Origin: Acidimicrobiaceae bacterium
Lineage (GTDB): Bacteria > Actinomycetota > Acidimicrobiia > Acidimicrobiales > Aldehydirespiratoraceae
DNA: 49,483 nucleotides
NCBI GenBank assembly: GCA_009845995.1
Contig: VXYK01000067.1
Coordinates: 1 to 49,483, forward strand
Reading direction: 5' to 3'
Below are positions 15,535-23,348 of the stretch, piece by piece (position 1 is the stretch's first letter; each line of letters starts with the position of its first letter). The notes beneath the pieces are model-generated. The model had not been told where the DNA came from. It did no database searches and saw only the letters and a program-made list of their open reading frames with translations. The translations under genes and the position numbers were made by a program.

Positions 15535-16998
15535 TTACAACTCGTCGGGGTGGCGTTGTTCGAGGACATCGGCCCAGGCGGACCGGCCAGTCGCACGCAG
15601 GCGTTTTGCGTATGAAGGCAAGCGACCGCGGCAGTGGTACGGCCCACCTTCTTCGAGAACGATCTCCATTGGATCGACCGGGCTGTAGCTGCGCGCCAAC
15701 TGCTCGGAGGTCCAAGACTCCAACAGCTCCCGACCCTGAGCCACCACGGCGACCTCGTCGTTGCTGAGATCGTTGACCTCATGGGGATCGCGGGCGATGT
15801 CGAACAGCATCTCCTCGTTCCAATGGGGGTGGTAGCCGTCGTGCCAAGTACGTAGATACAGGTGATCGCCGAAGCGAACCCCGCGCTGCGCCGACCACGC
15901 ACCCTGAGAAACGACCAGATGGTCGCGCCCGGCGTCGGTTCCGGCTCGCAGTTCGCCCGCCACGCTCTGCCCGTCCCAGTGAAGCGGAGCCAGAATTCCC
16001 GCCAACTCAACGATCGTGGCGCCCACGTCGAGGTGATAGAGCAGGCCGTTGAACACCGCCGGGTCCAGCCCCGGCCACGAGAGCACCGAAGGAATGTGGC
16101 AGGTCGCCTCATCGGCACCTTGGTGATCCGCGTAAACGCCGAGTTCGCCGAAGGCCTCGCCATGATCTGAAGAGACCAGCACCGCGGTTTCGTCGAGCAC
16201 GCCTAACCCCGCGAGCTGGTCGAGCAGGCTCCCCACAGCATCGTCGGCATACCGGATCCCGACGTCGTACCCGTCGATGATGCCCTTGATGTCGTCCATT
16301 GAAGACCCGTCGTCGGGTTGGCGTGGACCGGGAGGACCCCACTCATTGGGCTCGAACCCCCAAGGCTCCTGCGCTGAATGAGGCCCTGCCAAGCCCCAGT
16401 TGTGCGCCCTGATCTCTTCGGTGTGCCACTGCGCGATCGGATCGCTCGCAAACGGGTTTCCGTACCCCTCGGGAGTGTTGTACGGGGTATGCGGATCCCA
16501 CAGATGAACGTGCAGGAACCAGTCCTGTTTGTGGCCATTCTCGGCGATCCACTTGTGGGCACCGGGGAGCACTTCGTCGGCTCGTTCCCCGCCCATGCCA
16601 CGCATCAGGTTGAGCGCCTCCATGAAGCCGTAGTTCCACCAACCAGCGGAGTGCCGGAAAGGAAAACTGGAGATCGATGCCGTGTGGTAACCGGCGTAAT
16701 AGAACTTCGACGCCCACGAATTCGAGGCGAAAGTCCCGATGAAATGCCGTCCGGGGCCCTCGGGTCGGAGTTCAGCTGCGACTCCGCCGTGGTTCACCAC
16801 CCCGTTGCGGATCCCGAACATGCCCGAGATCAGGGCGGTGCGGCTTGGCAGACAGGGCACGTCGGAGGCGTACACGTTGGCGAATCGGACACCGTTGGCG
16901 GCGATCGCGTCGATGTTGGGAGTGGTGTTGCGGTGGTATCCGGCGCATCCGAGATGGTCGGATCGCAGCGTGTCTATGTCGATATAAAGAATGCGCAT
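15535..16998 (-). CDS. Cys-type sulfatase (alkaline-phosphatase superfamily)
   Basis: The 487-aa protein starts 'MRILYIDIDTLRSDHLGCAGY', with metal-binding D7 and D9. The formylglycine motif C49-L-P-S-R follows ('SDVPCLPSRTALISG'). Further metal and substrate residues appear in 'VLVSSDHGEAFGELGVYADH'. It should hydrolyse sulfate esters, probably of a polysaccharide or small metabolite, once C49 is converted to formylglycine; no formylglycine-generating enzyme is in the window. No clear signal peptide, so the cellular location is uncertain. ATG 16998 overlaps the stop of the upstream coiled-coil gene (TGATG), which favours it over the TTG one codon earlier. Being flanked by near-identical coiled-coil genes is unusual. 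Confidence 0.88.
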   Translation of the reverse strand: MRILYIDIDTLRSDHLGCAGYHRNTTPNIDAIAANGVRFANVYASDVPCLPSRTALISGMFGIRNGVVNHGGVAAELRPEGPGRHFIGTFASNSWASKFYYAGYHTASISSFPFRHSAGWWNYGFMEALNLMRGMGGERADEVLPGAHKWIAENGHKQDWFLHVHLWDPHTPYNTPEGYGNPFASDPIAQWHTEEIRAHNWGLAGPHSAQEPWGFEPNEWGPPGPRQPDDGSSMDDIKGIIDGYDVGIRYADDAVGSLLDQLAGLGVLDETAVLVSSDHGEAFGELGVYADHQGADEATCHIPSVLSWPGLDPAVFNGLLYHLDVGATIVELAGILAPLHWDGQSVAGELRAGTDAGRDHLVVSQGAWSAQRGVRFGDHLYLRTWHDGYHPHWNEEMLFDIARDPHEVNDLSNDEVAVVAQGRELLESWTSEQLARSYSPVDPMEIVLEEGGPYHCRGRLPSYAKRLRATGRSAWADVLEQRHPDEL

Positions 16999-17339
16999 CA
17001 ACCGGATGGAGGCTCTGAGTCGCTGGGGTCGCCGGTGGGCGGAAACCCGATGCCCAAGTGTCCCTCGATTCGGGCGAGCCGCTGGCCGTTTTGGGCGACG
17101 GCGTCGCGGAGCGCGTTGTGGTCCTCTCGCAGCGATTTGAACTCACCGCCGAAGTCTTCGCGGAGTTCGCGGTTCGCTGTGTTGAAGTCTTCGCGGAGTT
17201 GGCGGTTGTCTTCGCGGATTTGGCGGTTGTCCTCGCGGAACTCCGACCGGAGTTGGTTGGTGCTGTGTTGCTGGTGCCAGACGATTCCCATGGCGGCCAC
17301 CACGATGGTGACGAGTTGCACGATGGCGTCCGCTTCCAT
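16998..17339 (-). CDS. Membrane-anchored coiled-coil protein, copy 2
   Basis: The 113-aa paralogue of the protein at 15097-15450 shares the membrane segment 'AIVQLVTIVVAAMGIVWHQQ', the same 'REDFNTANRELRED' 11-residue repeats (different copy arrangement, including REDNRQI/REDNRQL) and the 'FKSLREDHNALRDAVAQNGQRL' tail. The ATG at 17339 sits 7 nt after TACGGT on the minus strand. A longer reading frame back to 17405 is less likely. Its stop overlaps the sulfatase start (TGATG), so the two are translationally coupled, suggesting a shared function. Function unknown. Confidence 0.75.
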   Translation of the reverse strand: MEADAIVQLVTIVVAAMGIVWHQQHSTNQLRSEFREDNRQIREDNRQLREDFNTANRELREDFGGEFKSLREDHNALRDAVAQNGQRLARIEGHLGIGFPPTGDPSDSEPPSG

Positions 17340-17346
17340 GTCTGAG

Positions 17347-17352
17347 ACCGTA
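17347..17352 (-). promoter_or_regulatory. Candidate -10 (TACGGT) of the coiled coil-sulfatase operon
   Basis: On the minus strand TACGGT lies 7 nt before the ATG at 17339, conserved in position with the other paralogue. Confidence 0.45.
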
Positions 17353-17474
17353 ATCCAGATCAAGATCAACGCGCGATGGAAAATAATGAAAGTTCTTTCC
17401 AGCACGCTGAGGTGACAGCCGGGCCGGCATGGCTACGCGGTCCGTTGAGATTAAGTCCCGAAGGGGGTGGGTGG

Positions 17475-17480
17475 TATAGT
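17475..17480 (+). promoter_or_regulatory. Candidate -10 (TATAGT) of the restriction endonuclease gene
   Basis: TATAGT ends 7 nt before GTG 17488, so the mRNA is probably leaderless from that GTG. No convincing -35 is visible. The region 17353-17474 upstream has no evident gene. Confidence 0.5.
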
Positions 17481-17487
17481 CGCAGCC

Positions 17488-18585
17488 GTGTCCTTGGAAC
17501 AGTGCTTGGAGAAGATCCGATCTGGACCTGTTCCGAAGAACGAGGAATCGGCCAAGTTTCAGTTGATCGCGCCAGTCCTGCGGAGTTTGGATTGGAACCC
17601 TGAAGACGCCTCAGAGTTCTTGTTGGAGCATCCAGTCGGGGGTAAGGCGGGTGGAAGAGTCGACATTGCGCTGCACAGCGGCGACCATTTGATGGCGTTG
17701 ATCGAAGCGAAGGCCCCGGGTGCCGATCTTCGCTCCCACGTAACGCAGGTGTTGGGATACGCGTTCCACGACGGAGTGGATATCTGCGTATTGACCACTG
17801 GACTTGAGTGGTGGCTCTATCTGCCGCTGAGGCCGGGAAAACCGTCGGAGCGTCGCTTTGCGGTGTTGGACCTGCTGAACGATTCGGTTGAGCGTTTAGT
17901 CGATGACTTGACCGCCTTCTTGCACAAGGAGCGCTTGGTTGGTGGTGAAGCGAAGAAAAAGGCTGAGCTGGTGCTGCAAGCGAATCTGGTGGCGGCTCAG
18001 TTGGAGAGCGAGATCCCAAGAATCTGGGATGCCATGGTCGAAGACTCCGACCCAGAACTGGTGGAACTCATCGGCTCGAGGGTTTATGAGAAACTCAATC
18101 TGAGGCCGCACAAGGAACAGATTGTCGCGGTGTTGCGCGGCAAACCGGTCCCGATGGCGCTGGACTCTGCGCCTGTTGACCAAACCAAGAAACCCAAGGC
18201 GCCGCCGATTCGCGATGAACCCGCCGAAAGATCCAAGCGCTCCCCACGTCCGAGCGTCAAACCCGTAGCGATCATGCTCTGGGGCGAGCGTTACCCAGTT
18301 GGGTCACACAAAGAGATTCTCAAGAAGGTGATGCATCTTCTCTACGAGAATCACGTTCACGAATTCGACAAGGCGCTACAGCTCAAAGGTAGAAAACACC
18401 CGTACATGTCTCCCGACCCAGCTGAACTCGGAGCCGAAGGCCCAAGTAAATCCTTCTTTCAGGTGGAGTCAAGCAAGTACTACGTCTATAGCCACGGCAG
18501 CGCTGAAACTATGCGAAAGCGATCAGAACAGTTCCTTGAGTGTTTCGGCTACGACAAATCGGATCTTGAGATTCTGTTCGATTAG
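17488..18585 (+). CDS. Restriction endonuclease with HSDR_N-like nuclease domain
   Basis: The 365-aa protein (numbered from GTG 17488) has an N-terminal PD-(D/E)xK nuclease similar to the HsdR N-terminal domain: E19 in 'KNEESAKFQLIAPVL', D59 in 'GRVDIALHSGD' and E73-A-K75 in 'LIEAKAPG', followed by 'VTQVLGYAFHDGVDICVLTTGLEWWLY'. A helical middle and a basic Pro-rich linker (about residues 225-260) lead to a C-terminal domain ('LWGERYPVGSHKEILKKVMHLLY ... YYVYSHGSAETM') that I cannot name. No helicase part, so it is not a type I motor subunit. It is convergent with a DNA methyltransferase whose stop lies 3 bp away, making a type II-like restriction-modification pair likely. The longer GTG 17467 start is disfavoured by the promoter position. 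Confidence 0.82.
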   Translation: MSLEQCLEKIRSGPVPKNEESAKFQLIAPVLRSLDWNPEDASEFLLEHPVGGKAGGRVDIALHSGDHLMALIEAKAPGADLRSHVTQVLGYAFHDGVDICVLTTGLEWWLYLPLRPGKPSERRFAVLDLLNDSVERLVDDLTAFLHKERLVGGEAKKKAELVLQANLVAAQLESEIPRIWDAMVEDSDPELVELIGSRVYEKLNLRPHKEQIVAVLRGKPVPMALDSAPVDQTKKPKAPPIRDEPAERSKRSPRPSVKPVAIMLWGERYPVGSHKEILKKVMHLLYENHVHEFDKALQLKGRKHPYMSPDPAELGAEGPSKSFFQVESSKYYVYSHGSAETMRKRSEQFLECFGYDKSDLEILFD

Positions 18586-18588
18586 GGC

Positions 18589-19524
18589 TCAGGAACCGAT
18601 GTCGGTGCGTTGGGGGATGTCGGTTCGGGTGGTGACGGAGGCTTGAAACGAGTCTCCGAATTCGCCACGCAGTCGTTCGCCGACGAGTTCTGCTGATTTG
18701 CAAGACAGGTCGATTCCGACCCATTGCCGGTTCAGTTTCTCCGCGGCAACGCAGGTGGTAGCACAGCCCGCGAACGGGTCGAGCACAACGTCGTTCTCGT
18801 TGCTGCTCGCCGTGATGATCCGCTCCAAGAGCTTCAACGGTTTCTGCGTCGGATAGCCGGAGCGTTCGGACCCGGTGGTTGAGATGATTCCGATGTCGGT
18901 CCACCAATCCTGAAGCATTTTTCCTTCAGGGTGAAACCCGGGGCGTCCTTCGACGTCCGGGGTGGCATAGGCCACACGGATCACGTTGTGGACGACATCG
19001 CGTTCTCGTCCATACAGCAGCAGCACATCGTGCTTGCGCGAAAAGCGTTTCTTGCTTGCGCCACCTGACGAATAACACCAGACGATCTCGTTGCGGAACT
19101 GATCGTGTCCGAACACAGCGTCCATCAACTGTTTCAAATAGTGGCTGGCGGTGGGATCGCAATGCAGATAAATGCTGCCGGAAGGTTTCAAGATGCGCTG
19201 CATCTCCAGCAATCGGACAGCCATCATTGTCAAATACGCCTGCATCCCGGTTGAATGCACGACTTTGGCCGCGGAGAGCAGACAGCTGACGGCGGGATGT
19301 TCGTCTGCGATGTAGGAGGCCGACTCGACATCGAGGTCGGAGGTTGTCCATGTGTCTTTGAACGCTGCCCCAGAAGCTTTGCTGCCGATAGGAGCGGCAT
19401 AGTTCCGGTTCGAGTTGAACGGAGGATCCAAATAGATCAAATCCGCCGTCTCGCTGTTGATTCCGCGCAGGATGTCGAGGTTGTCACCGGTCCAGATCGT
19501 TCGATTGACGAAGTTGGGTTCCAT
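18589..19524 (-). CDS. DNA (N4/N6) amino-methyltransferase, beta class
   Basis: The 311-aa methyltransferase has the catalytic 'LIYLDPPFNSNRNY' (D33-P-P-F36) near the N-terminus and the AdoMet-binding 'VVLDPFAGCATTCVAAEKL' near the C-terminus. This is the motif order of beta-class N6-adenine/N4-cytosine enzymes. The middle segment ('WCYSSGGASKKRFSRKHDVLLLYGR') belongs to motif VIII and the target-recognition region. It would protect host sites against the endonuclease at 17488-18585, encoded tail to tail. I chose ATG 19524 ('MEPNFVNRTIWTGDNLDIL'). An upstream in-frame extension to 20244 runs antisense through the glcD gene, is Ser/Arg/Cys-rich and is not credible. Confidence 0.9.
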   Translation of the reverse strand: MEPNFVNRTIWTGDNLDILRGINSETADLIYLDPPFNSNRNYAAPIGSKASGAAFKDTWTTSDLDVESASYIADEHPAVSCLLSAAKVVHSTGMQAYLTMMAVRLLEMQRILKPSGSIYLHCDPTASHYLKQLMDAVFGHDQFRNEIVWCYSSGGASKKRFSRKHDVLLLYGRERDVVHNVIRVAYATPDVEGRPGFHPEGKMLQDWWTDIGIISTTGSERSGYPTQKPLKLLERIITASSNENDVVLDPFAGCATTCVAAEKLNRQWVGIDLSCKSAELVGERLRGEFGDSFQASVTTRTDIPQRTDIGS

Positions 19525-19759
19525 AGTGGGCGATCGCGCGTTCAACCGGTTCTTTGGCCATATAGACCATAGTTTGGGAAGCGTCGGTGCCGCGGTGATC
19601 CCCAAGGAGCGCTCGTCGCGAACTTCGGTACGGTTACTCGGGCACGTGGGCAATGATTCGGGGGGACCGCTTCCGCGAACGGAGATGCAATTTCGGGTGC
19701 GAGTTGACTGCACCTGCTTGGCTACGGTGTGAGAGTGGCGTTTGAACAAAGGTGCTCGA
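19525..19759. other. Longest gene-free spacer (divergent, MTase / glcD)
   Basis: These 235 bp separate the methyltransferase and glcD starts and should hold both promoters. TACGGT at 19723-19728 and TTGACT at 19704-19709 are possible promoter hexamers, but the 13-bp spacing between them is too short for a confident pair. I see no controller gene or strong terminator. Confidence 0.4.
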
Positions 19760-21238
19760 ATGAAGCTCCGTAGAAGAACTCGGGCCGACGGAGCCGGCCA
19801 ACACCACGCCGATCCGTGTGTTGCTGAACTGATCCGTGCGCTTGGCGAGGACCGGGTCCGCGCTGACGGTGCAGCTCGACATCTCGCCAGCGCCGACGCC
19901 TCGATGTTCAGCGACGGCGCCGCGGGACCGGTCTGCTTTCCGGACTCCACCGAGCATGTGCAGGCGATCATGCAGGTCGCCGCCAGACACGACCGTGCAG
20001 TCCTTCCCCGAGGTGCCGGATCCGGCCTGAGCGGCGGGGCCGCCCCGCTCGGCGATCCCATTGTCGTCTCCACGACGCGCATGAATCGGGTTCTCGAAGT
20101 CGATGAACAGGATCGTGTTGCTTGGGTGCAACCAGGGGTGATCAACCTTGACCTGACCAAACAGGTGACACCTTTGGGCTTGCACTTCGCGCCGGACCCC
20201 TCGTCACAACAGGTGTGCACGATCGGCGGCAACGTCGCCAACAATTCCGGTGGTCCCCACTGTCTTGCCTATGGCGTGACCAGCGCACATGTACTGGCTG
20301 TGGAGGTGGTTCTGTCGACTGGCGAAGCGGTCGTGCTCGGCGGGCTCGAAGCCGAGCCTTCGGGATATGACCTGCGAGGCGCCTTCGTTGGTTCGGAGGG
20401 CATGTTCGGGATCGCCACCAAGATCGCGGTGCGTTTGACGCCCAATCCTGAGAGTGTCAGAACGCTGTTGCTGTCTTTCGACACCGTGGCTGATGCAGCG
20501 GCCACCGTGGGTTCGGTGATTGCGTCAGGGTTGGTTCCCGCTGCTGTCGAGATGATGGACAAGCGCTGTGTTGCCGCTGTCGAGGACTTTGTGCATGCCG
20601 GCTATCCCCGCGGGGCCGCAGCGGTGCTGTTGATCGAGGTTGACGGTCTGCAACGGGGCGTCGAGGCCGACACCGAGAAGGTCGCCGAGATCGGTCGCGC
20701 ACACGGTGGGACCGTGCGGGTGGCGGCAGACGAACAGGAGCGGGCACTTCTCTGGAAGGGACGAAAAAGTGCGTTCGGGGCGGTCGCGCGGGTAGCACCC
20801 GACTACTACCTCCACGACACCGTGGTGCCTCGTTCCAAGCTCGTCGAAGTACTGGAGGCGGTTTATGAAATCGTTGATCGCTACGATCTCACCGCGGTCA
20901 ACGTCTTTCATGCGGGCGACGGCAACCTGCATCCGCTGATGGCCTATGACTCACGTGAACCGGGCGTCAACGAGCGTGTAGCCGCAGCCGGGCGAGAGAT
21001 CCTCGAAGTGTCGCTAGCGGTGGGTGGAGTCCTATCCGGTGAGCATGGCATCGGCGTTGAGAAGCGAGATTTCATGGAGTACCAGTTCACGAGCGCGGAC
21101 CTGGAGCAGCAGGCGCTGTTGCGTCGTTCGTTCGACCCGCACTGCCGCTTGAACCCGGGCAAGGTTCTTCCGTCGGCTCACAGCTGCGCGGACATAGCTT
21201 CGTTGTCGGCTTCGAAAGTCAACGGAGTGTGGGGATGA
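19760..21238 (+). CDS. glcD: Glycolate oxidase subunit GlcD (FAD-binding)
   Basis: The 492-aa flavoprotein has the PCMH-type FAD domain ('VLPRGAGSGLSGGAAPLGDPIVVSTTRMN', 'GGNVANNSGGPHCLAYGVTSAHV', 'GSEGMFGIATKIAVRL'). The C-terminal FAD-oxidase domain shows 'VFHAGDGNLHPLMAYD' and 'GVLSGEHGIGVEKRDFM'. It oxidises glycolate (or a similar 2-hydroxy acid) to glyoxylate with GlcE and GlcF. ATG 19760 has an AAAGGTG Shine-Dalgarno 8 nt upstream and is preferred over TTG 19742. Its stop overlaps the glcE ATG. Confidence 0.9.
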   Translation: MKLRRRTRADGAGQHHADPCVAELIRALGEDRVRADGAARHLASADASMFSDGAAGPVCFPDSTEHVQAIMQVAARHDRAVLPRGAGSGLSGGAAPLGDPIVVSTTRMNRVLEVDEQDRVAWVQPGVINLDLTKQVTPLGLHFAPDPSSQQVCTIGGNVANNSGGPHCLAYGVTSAHVLAVEVVLSTGEAVVLGGLEAEPSGYDLRGAFVGSEGMFGIATKIAVRLTPNPESVRTLLLSFDTVADAAATVGSVIASGLVPAAVEMMDKRCVAAVEDFVHAGYPRGAAAVLLIEVDGLQRGVEADTEKVAEIGRAHGGTVRVAADEQERALLWKGRKSAFGAVARVAPDYYLHDTVVPRSKLVEVLEAVYEIVDRYDLTAVNVFHAGDGNLHPLMAYDSREPGVNERVAAAGREILEVSLAVGGVLSGEHGIGVEKRDFMEYQFTSADLEQQALLRRSFDPHCRLNPGKVLPSAHSCADIASLSASKVNGVWG

Positions 21239-22173
21239 TCGCTCCGCCGGTGATCGATGACACCGCGCTGCTGGCGTTTGCTGCTGAGATCGGCTCCGCC
21301 GGACCGGTCATGGTCCGTGGTGGAGGCACCCAATGGGATGTGGGGGGTGCCCCCGACAGCGACATCCGCGAAGTGAGCGCACCGACCGGCATCGTTGAGT
21401 TTCGACCCGATGAGATGACCGTGTGCGTGCGCGCGGGCACCACCGTTGCCGCACTCCACGCCGTCCTCGCCGAACACGGTCAGCGCACCGCTCTGCCCGA
21501 CGGGTCCGTGCCAGGCGGATCGCCTGCTTCGACAGTCGGCGGAACGATCGCGGTTGGGCGGTCGCCGGTCACCAGGCTGGGCGACGGCCACATCCGCGAC
21601 GCCGTGCTCCAGTTGCACTATGTGGCTGCCGACGGACAACTTGTGACCGCGGGAGGTCCCACGGTCAAGAATGTGACCGGTTTTGACATGTGCCGCGTTC
21701 TGGTCGGTTCGTTGGGCACGTTGGGCTGCATCGGCGATGCGATCCTGCGCACTCGCCCGAGGCCGGAGCACGAGCAATGGGCGAAGTTCGCCGACGCAGA
21801 ACCCGAGACAGTGCTCAACACAGCGAAGACGGCAACGGCCATCCTGTGGGACGGATCGTCGGTGTGGGCTCGGCTCTGCGGACACCGAGTTGATGTTGAA
21901 GACGATCTCGTCCGACTGCCCGCATCGTATGAAGTTCCGCCGCCGGATTTGCCGCCGTTTCGCTGGTCGCGTCGCCCCAAGGATCTGCACCGCCTCCCGA
22001 ACGAGACGGGACGTTTCATTGCCGAGATTGGTGTAGGTGTTGTCCATTGTGAACGCCCCGACCCCAACCCGCCCCCCGTTCCGGCAAGCGTGGCGGCCCT
22101 CAATCGTCGAGTGCGCGAACTATTCGACCCGAATCGTCGTTTCAACCCGGGTCGGTCCGTGGGGCAGCTATGA
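21235..22173 (+). CDS. glcE: Glycolate oxidase subunit GlcE (FAD-binding)
   Basis: The 312-aa protein is a shorter FAD-binding oxidase: 'PVMVRGGGTQWDVGG' (glycine-rich FAD loop), 'GIVEFRPDEMTVCVRAGTTVAAL', 'STVGGTIAVGRSP' and 'TGFDMCRVLVGSLGTLGCI'. This is the GlcE pattern; the C-terminus 'LFDPNRRFNPGR' is also typical. ATG 21235 overlaps the glcD stop as ATGA. It is an accessory FAD subunit of the glycolate dehydrogenase complex. Confidence 0.88.
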   Translation: MIAPPVIDDTALLAFAAEIGSAGPVMVRGGGTQWDVGGAPDSDIREVSAPTGIVEFRPDEMTVCVRAGTTVAALHAVLAEHGQRTALPDGSVPGGSPASTVGGTIAVGRSPVTRLGDGHIRDAVLQLHYVAADGQLVTAGGPTVKNVTGFDMCRVLVGSLGTLGCIGDAILRTRPRPEHEQWAKFADAEPETVLNTAKTATAILWDGSSVWARLCGHRVDVEDDLVRLPASYEVPPPDLPPFRWSRRPKDLHRLPNETGRFIAEIGVGVVHCERPDPNPPPVPASVAALNRRVRELFDPNRRFNPGRSVGQL

Positions 22174-23348
22174 CCGAATCGCCCGGACTCTTGGGGCTTG
22201 ACCAGGCTGAACTCGATAGTTGTGTGGCCTGCGCCCTCTGCCTTCCGCATTGCCCGACGTATCGGGTTACCGGTGCCGACACCCACTCGCCGCGGGGACG
22301 CATAGCCCTCATGCAGGTCGTGGATGAAGGCATCGCTCCGCTGACCGACGAAATCGTCGAAGCGTTCGATTCGTGCATTCAATGCCGAGCGTGTGAGACC
22401 GCATGTCCTGGCGATGTGCCGTTCGGGCACCTTTTGGAGGCCACCAAAGAGTTCGTCGAGACGACGCGCGGCAAGGCTCCATGGTGGCTGAAGCTGGGTT
22501 TGCGGGGTCTGACCCGTCCAACTTTGTTGCGCATTGGTTCAAGCTGTCTCGCAGTTGCGCAGCGACTGCGGCTCGTTCCGTCGCGACGCTTGGGACTGCC
22601 CCAGCGTCTACCGGTCCGCCGCAGAGCGTTGCGAGCAACGGGTGACGACGTGTGGTTGTTCACTGGGTGCGTGATGGACGCTTGGCAACGCGACATCCAC
22701 CTCGCAACCCAGGAAGTGATCGAGGCGACCGGCACGACAGTCCGTCCGAGCGGTGACGCAACCCCCTGCTGTGGAGCGCTGCATACCCACGCCGGCCTCG
22801 GCGACGAAGCCCGCAGGCTGGCCACCCGAGTGATGTCAGCGCTCAACGGTGACAACGCGATCCTGGTGAACTCCGCTGGTTGCGGAGCTGCCTTGAAGGA
22901 CTACGGCCGGCTGCTCGACAGCGACGAAGCCCGGGCTTTCTCGGCACGGGTGTTCGACATTCACGAATGGCTGGCCGACCGTATCGATGAGATAGATGCG
23001 ATTCCCACGGAGCCTGCGATCGCCGAGCGGGTAGCTGTGGTGGATCCCTGTCATCTCCGTCATGTGCAGGGGTCGCACATGGCTGTTCGCAAGGTCCTCG
23101 AACCGTTCGTCTCAGAGATTGTGGAACTCGACGATGAGGGGATGTGCTGCGGCGCCGGTGGAGCGTATTCGCTGGTGCAGAGGCAGTTGGCGCTTGATGT
23201 TCGCGACCGCAAGACCGAAGTCATCAACCGATCGCGGGCTGACCTTGTGGTGAGCGCCAACCCCGGCTGTTCGATGCACCTTGCTGCAACGGGCCTCACC
23301 GTCCGCCACCCCATAGAACTGATCGCCGAGGCACTACGAGCGCGCTAG
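22170..23348 (+). CDS. glcF: Glycolate oxidase iron-sulfur subunit GlcF
   Basis: The 392-aa protein has two [4Fe-4S] ferredoxin motifs, 'CVACALCLPHCP' and 'CIQCRACETACP', within the first ~90 residues. Two CCG (cysteine-rich) domains follow, with 'CCGALHTHAGLGDEARRL' and 'VDPCHLRHVQG ... CCGAGGAYSL'. It passes electrons from the flavin subunits to the respiratory chain. ATG 22170 overlaps the glcE stop (ATGA). The stop shares 4 bp (CTAG) with the convergent MFS gene. Confidence 0.92.
   Translation: MTESPGLLGLDQAELDSCVACALCLPHCPTYRVTGADTHSPRGRIALMQVVDEGIAPLTDEIVEAFDSCIQCRACETACPGDVPFGHLLEATKEFVETTRGKAPWWLKLGLRGLTRPTLLRIGSSCLAVAQRLRLVPSRRLGLPQRLPVRRRALRATGDDVWLFTGCVMDAWQRDIHLATQEVIEATGTTVRPSGDATPCCGALHTHAGLGDEARRLATRVMSALNGDNAILVNSAGCGAALKDYGRLLDSDEARAFSARVFDIHEWLADRIDEIDAIPTEPAIAERVAVVDPCHLRHVQGSHMAVRKVLEPFVSEIVELDDEGMCCGAGGAYSLVQRQLALDVRDRKTEVINRSRADLVVSANPGCSMHLAATGLTVRHPIELIAEALRAR

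Noticed and set aside
19525..20244. N-terminal extension of the methyltransferase frame
   Set aside because: It runs antisense through the start of glcD, is rich in Ser/Arg/Cys, and the family N-terminus begins at ATG 19524.
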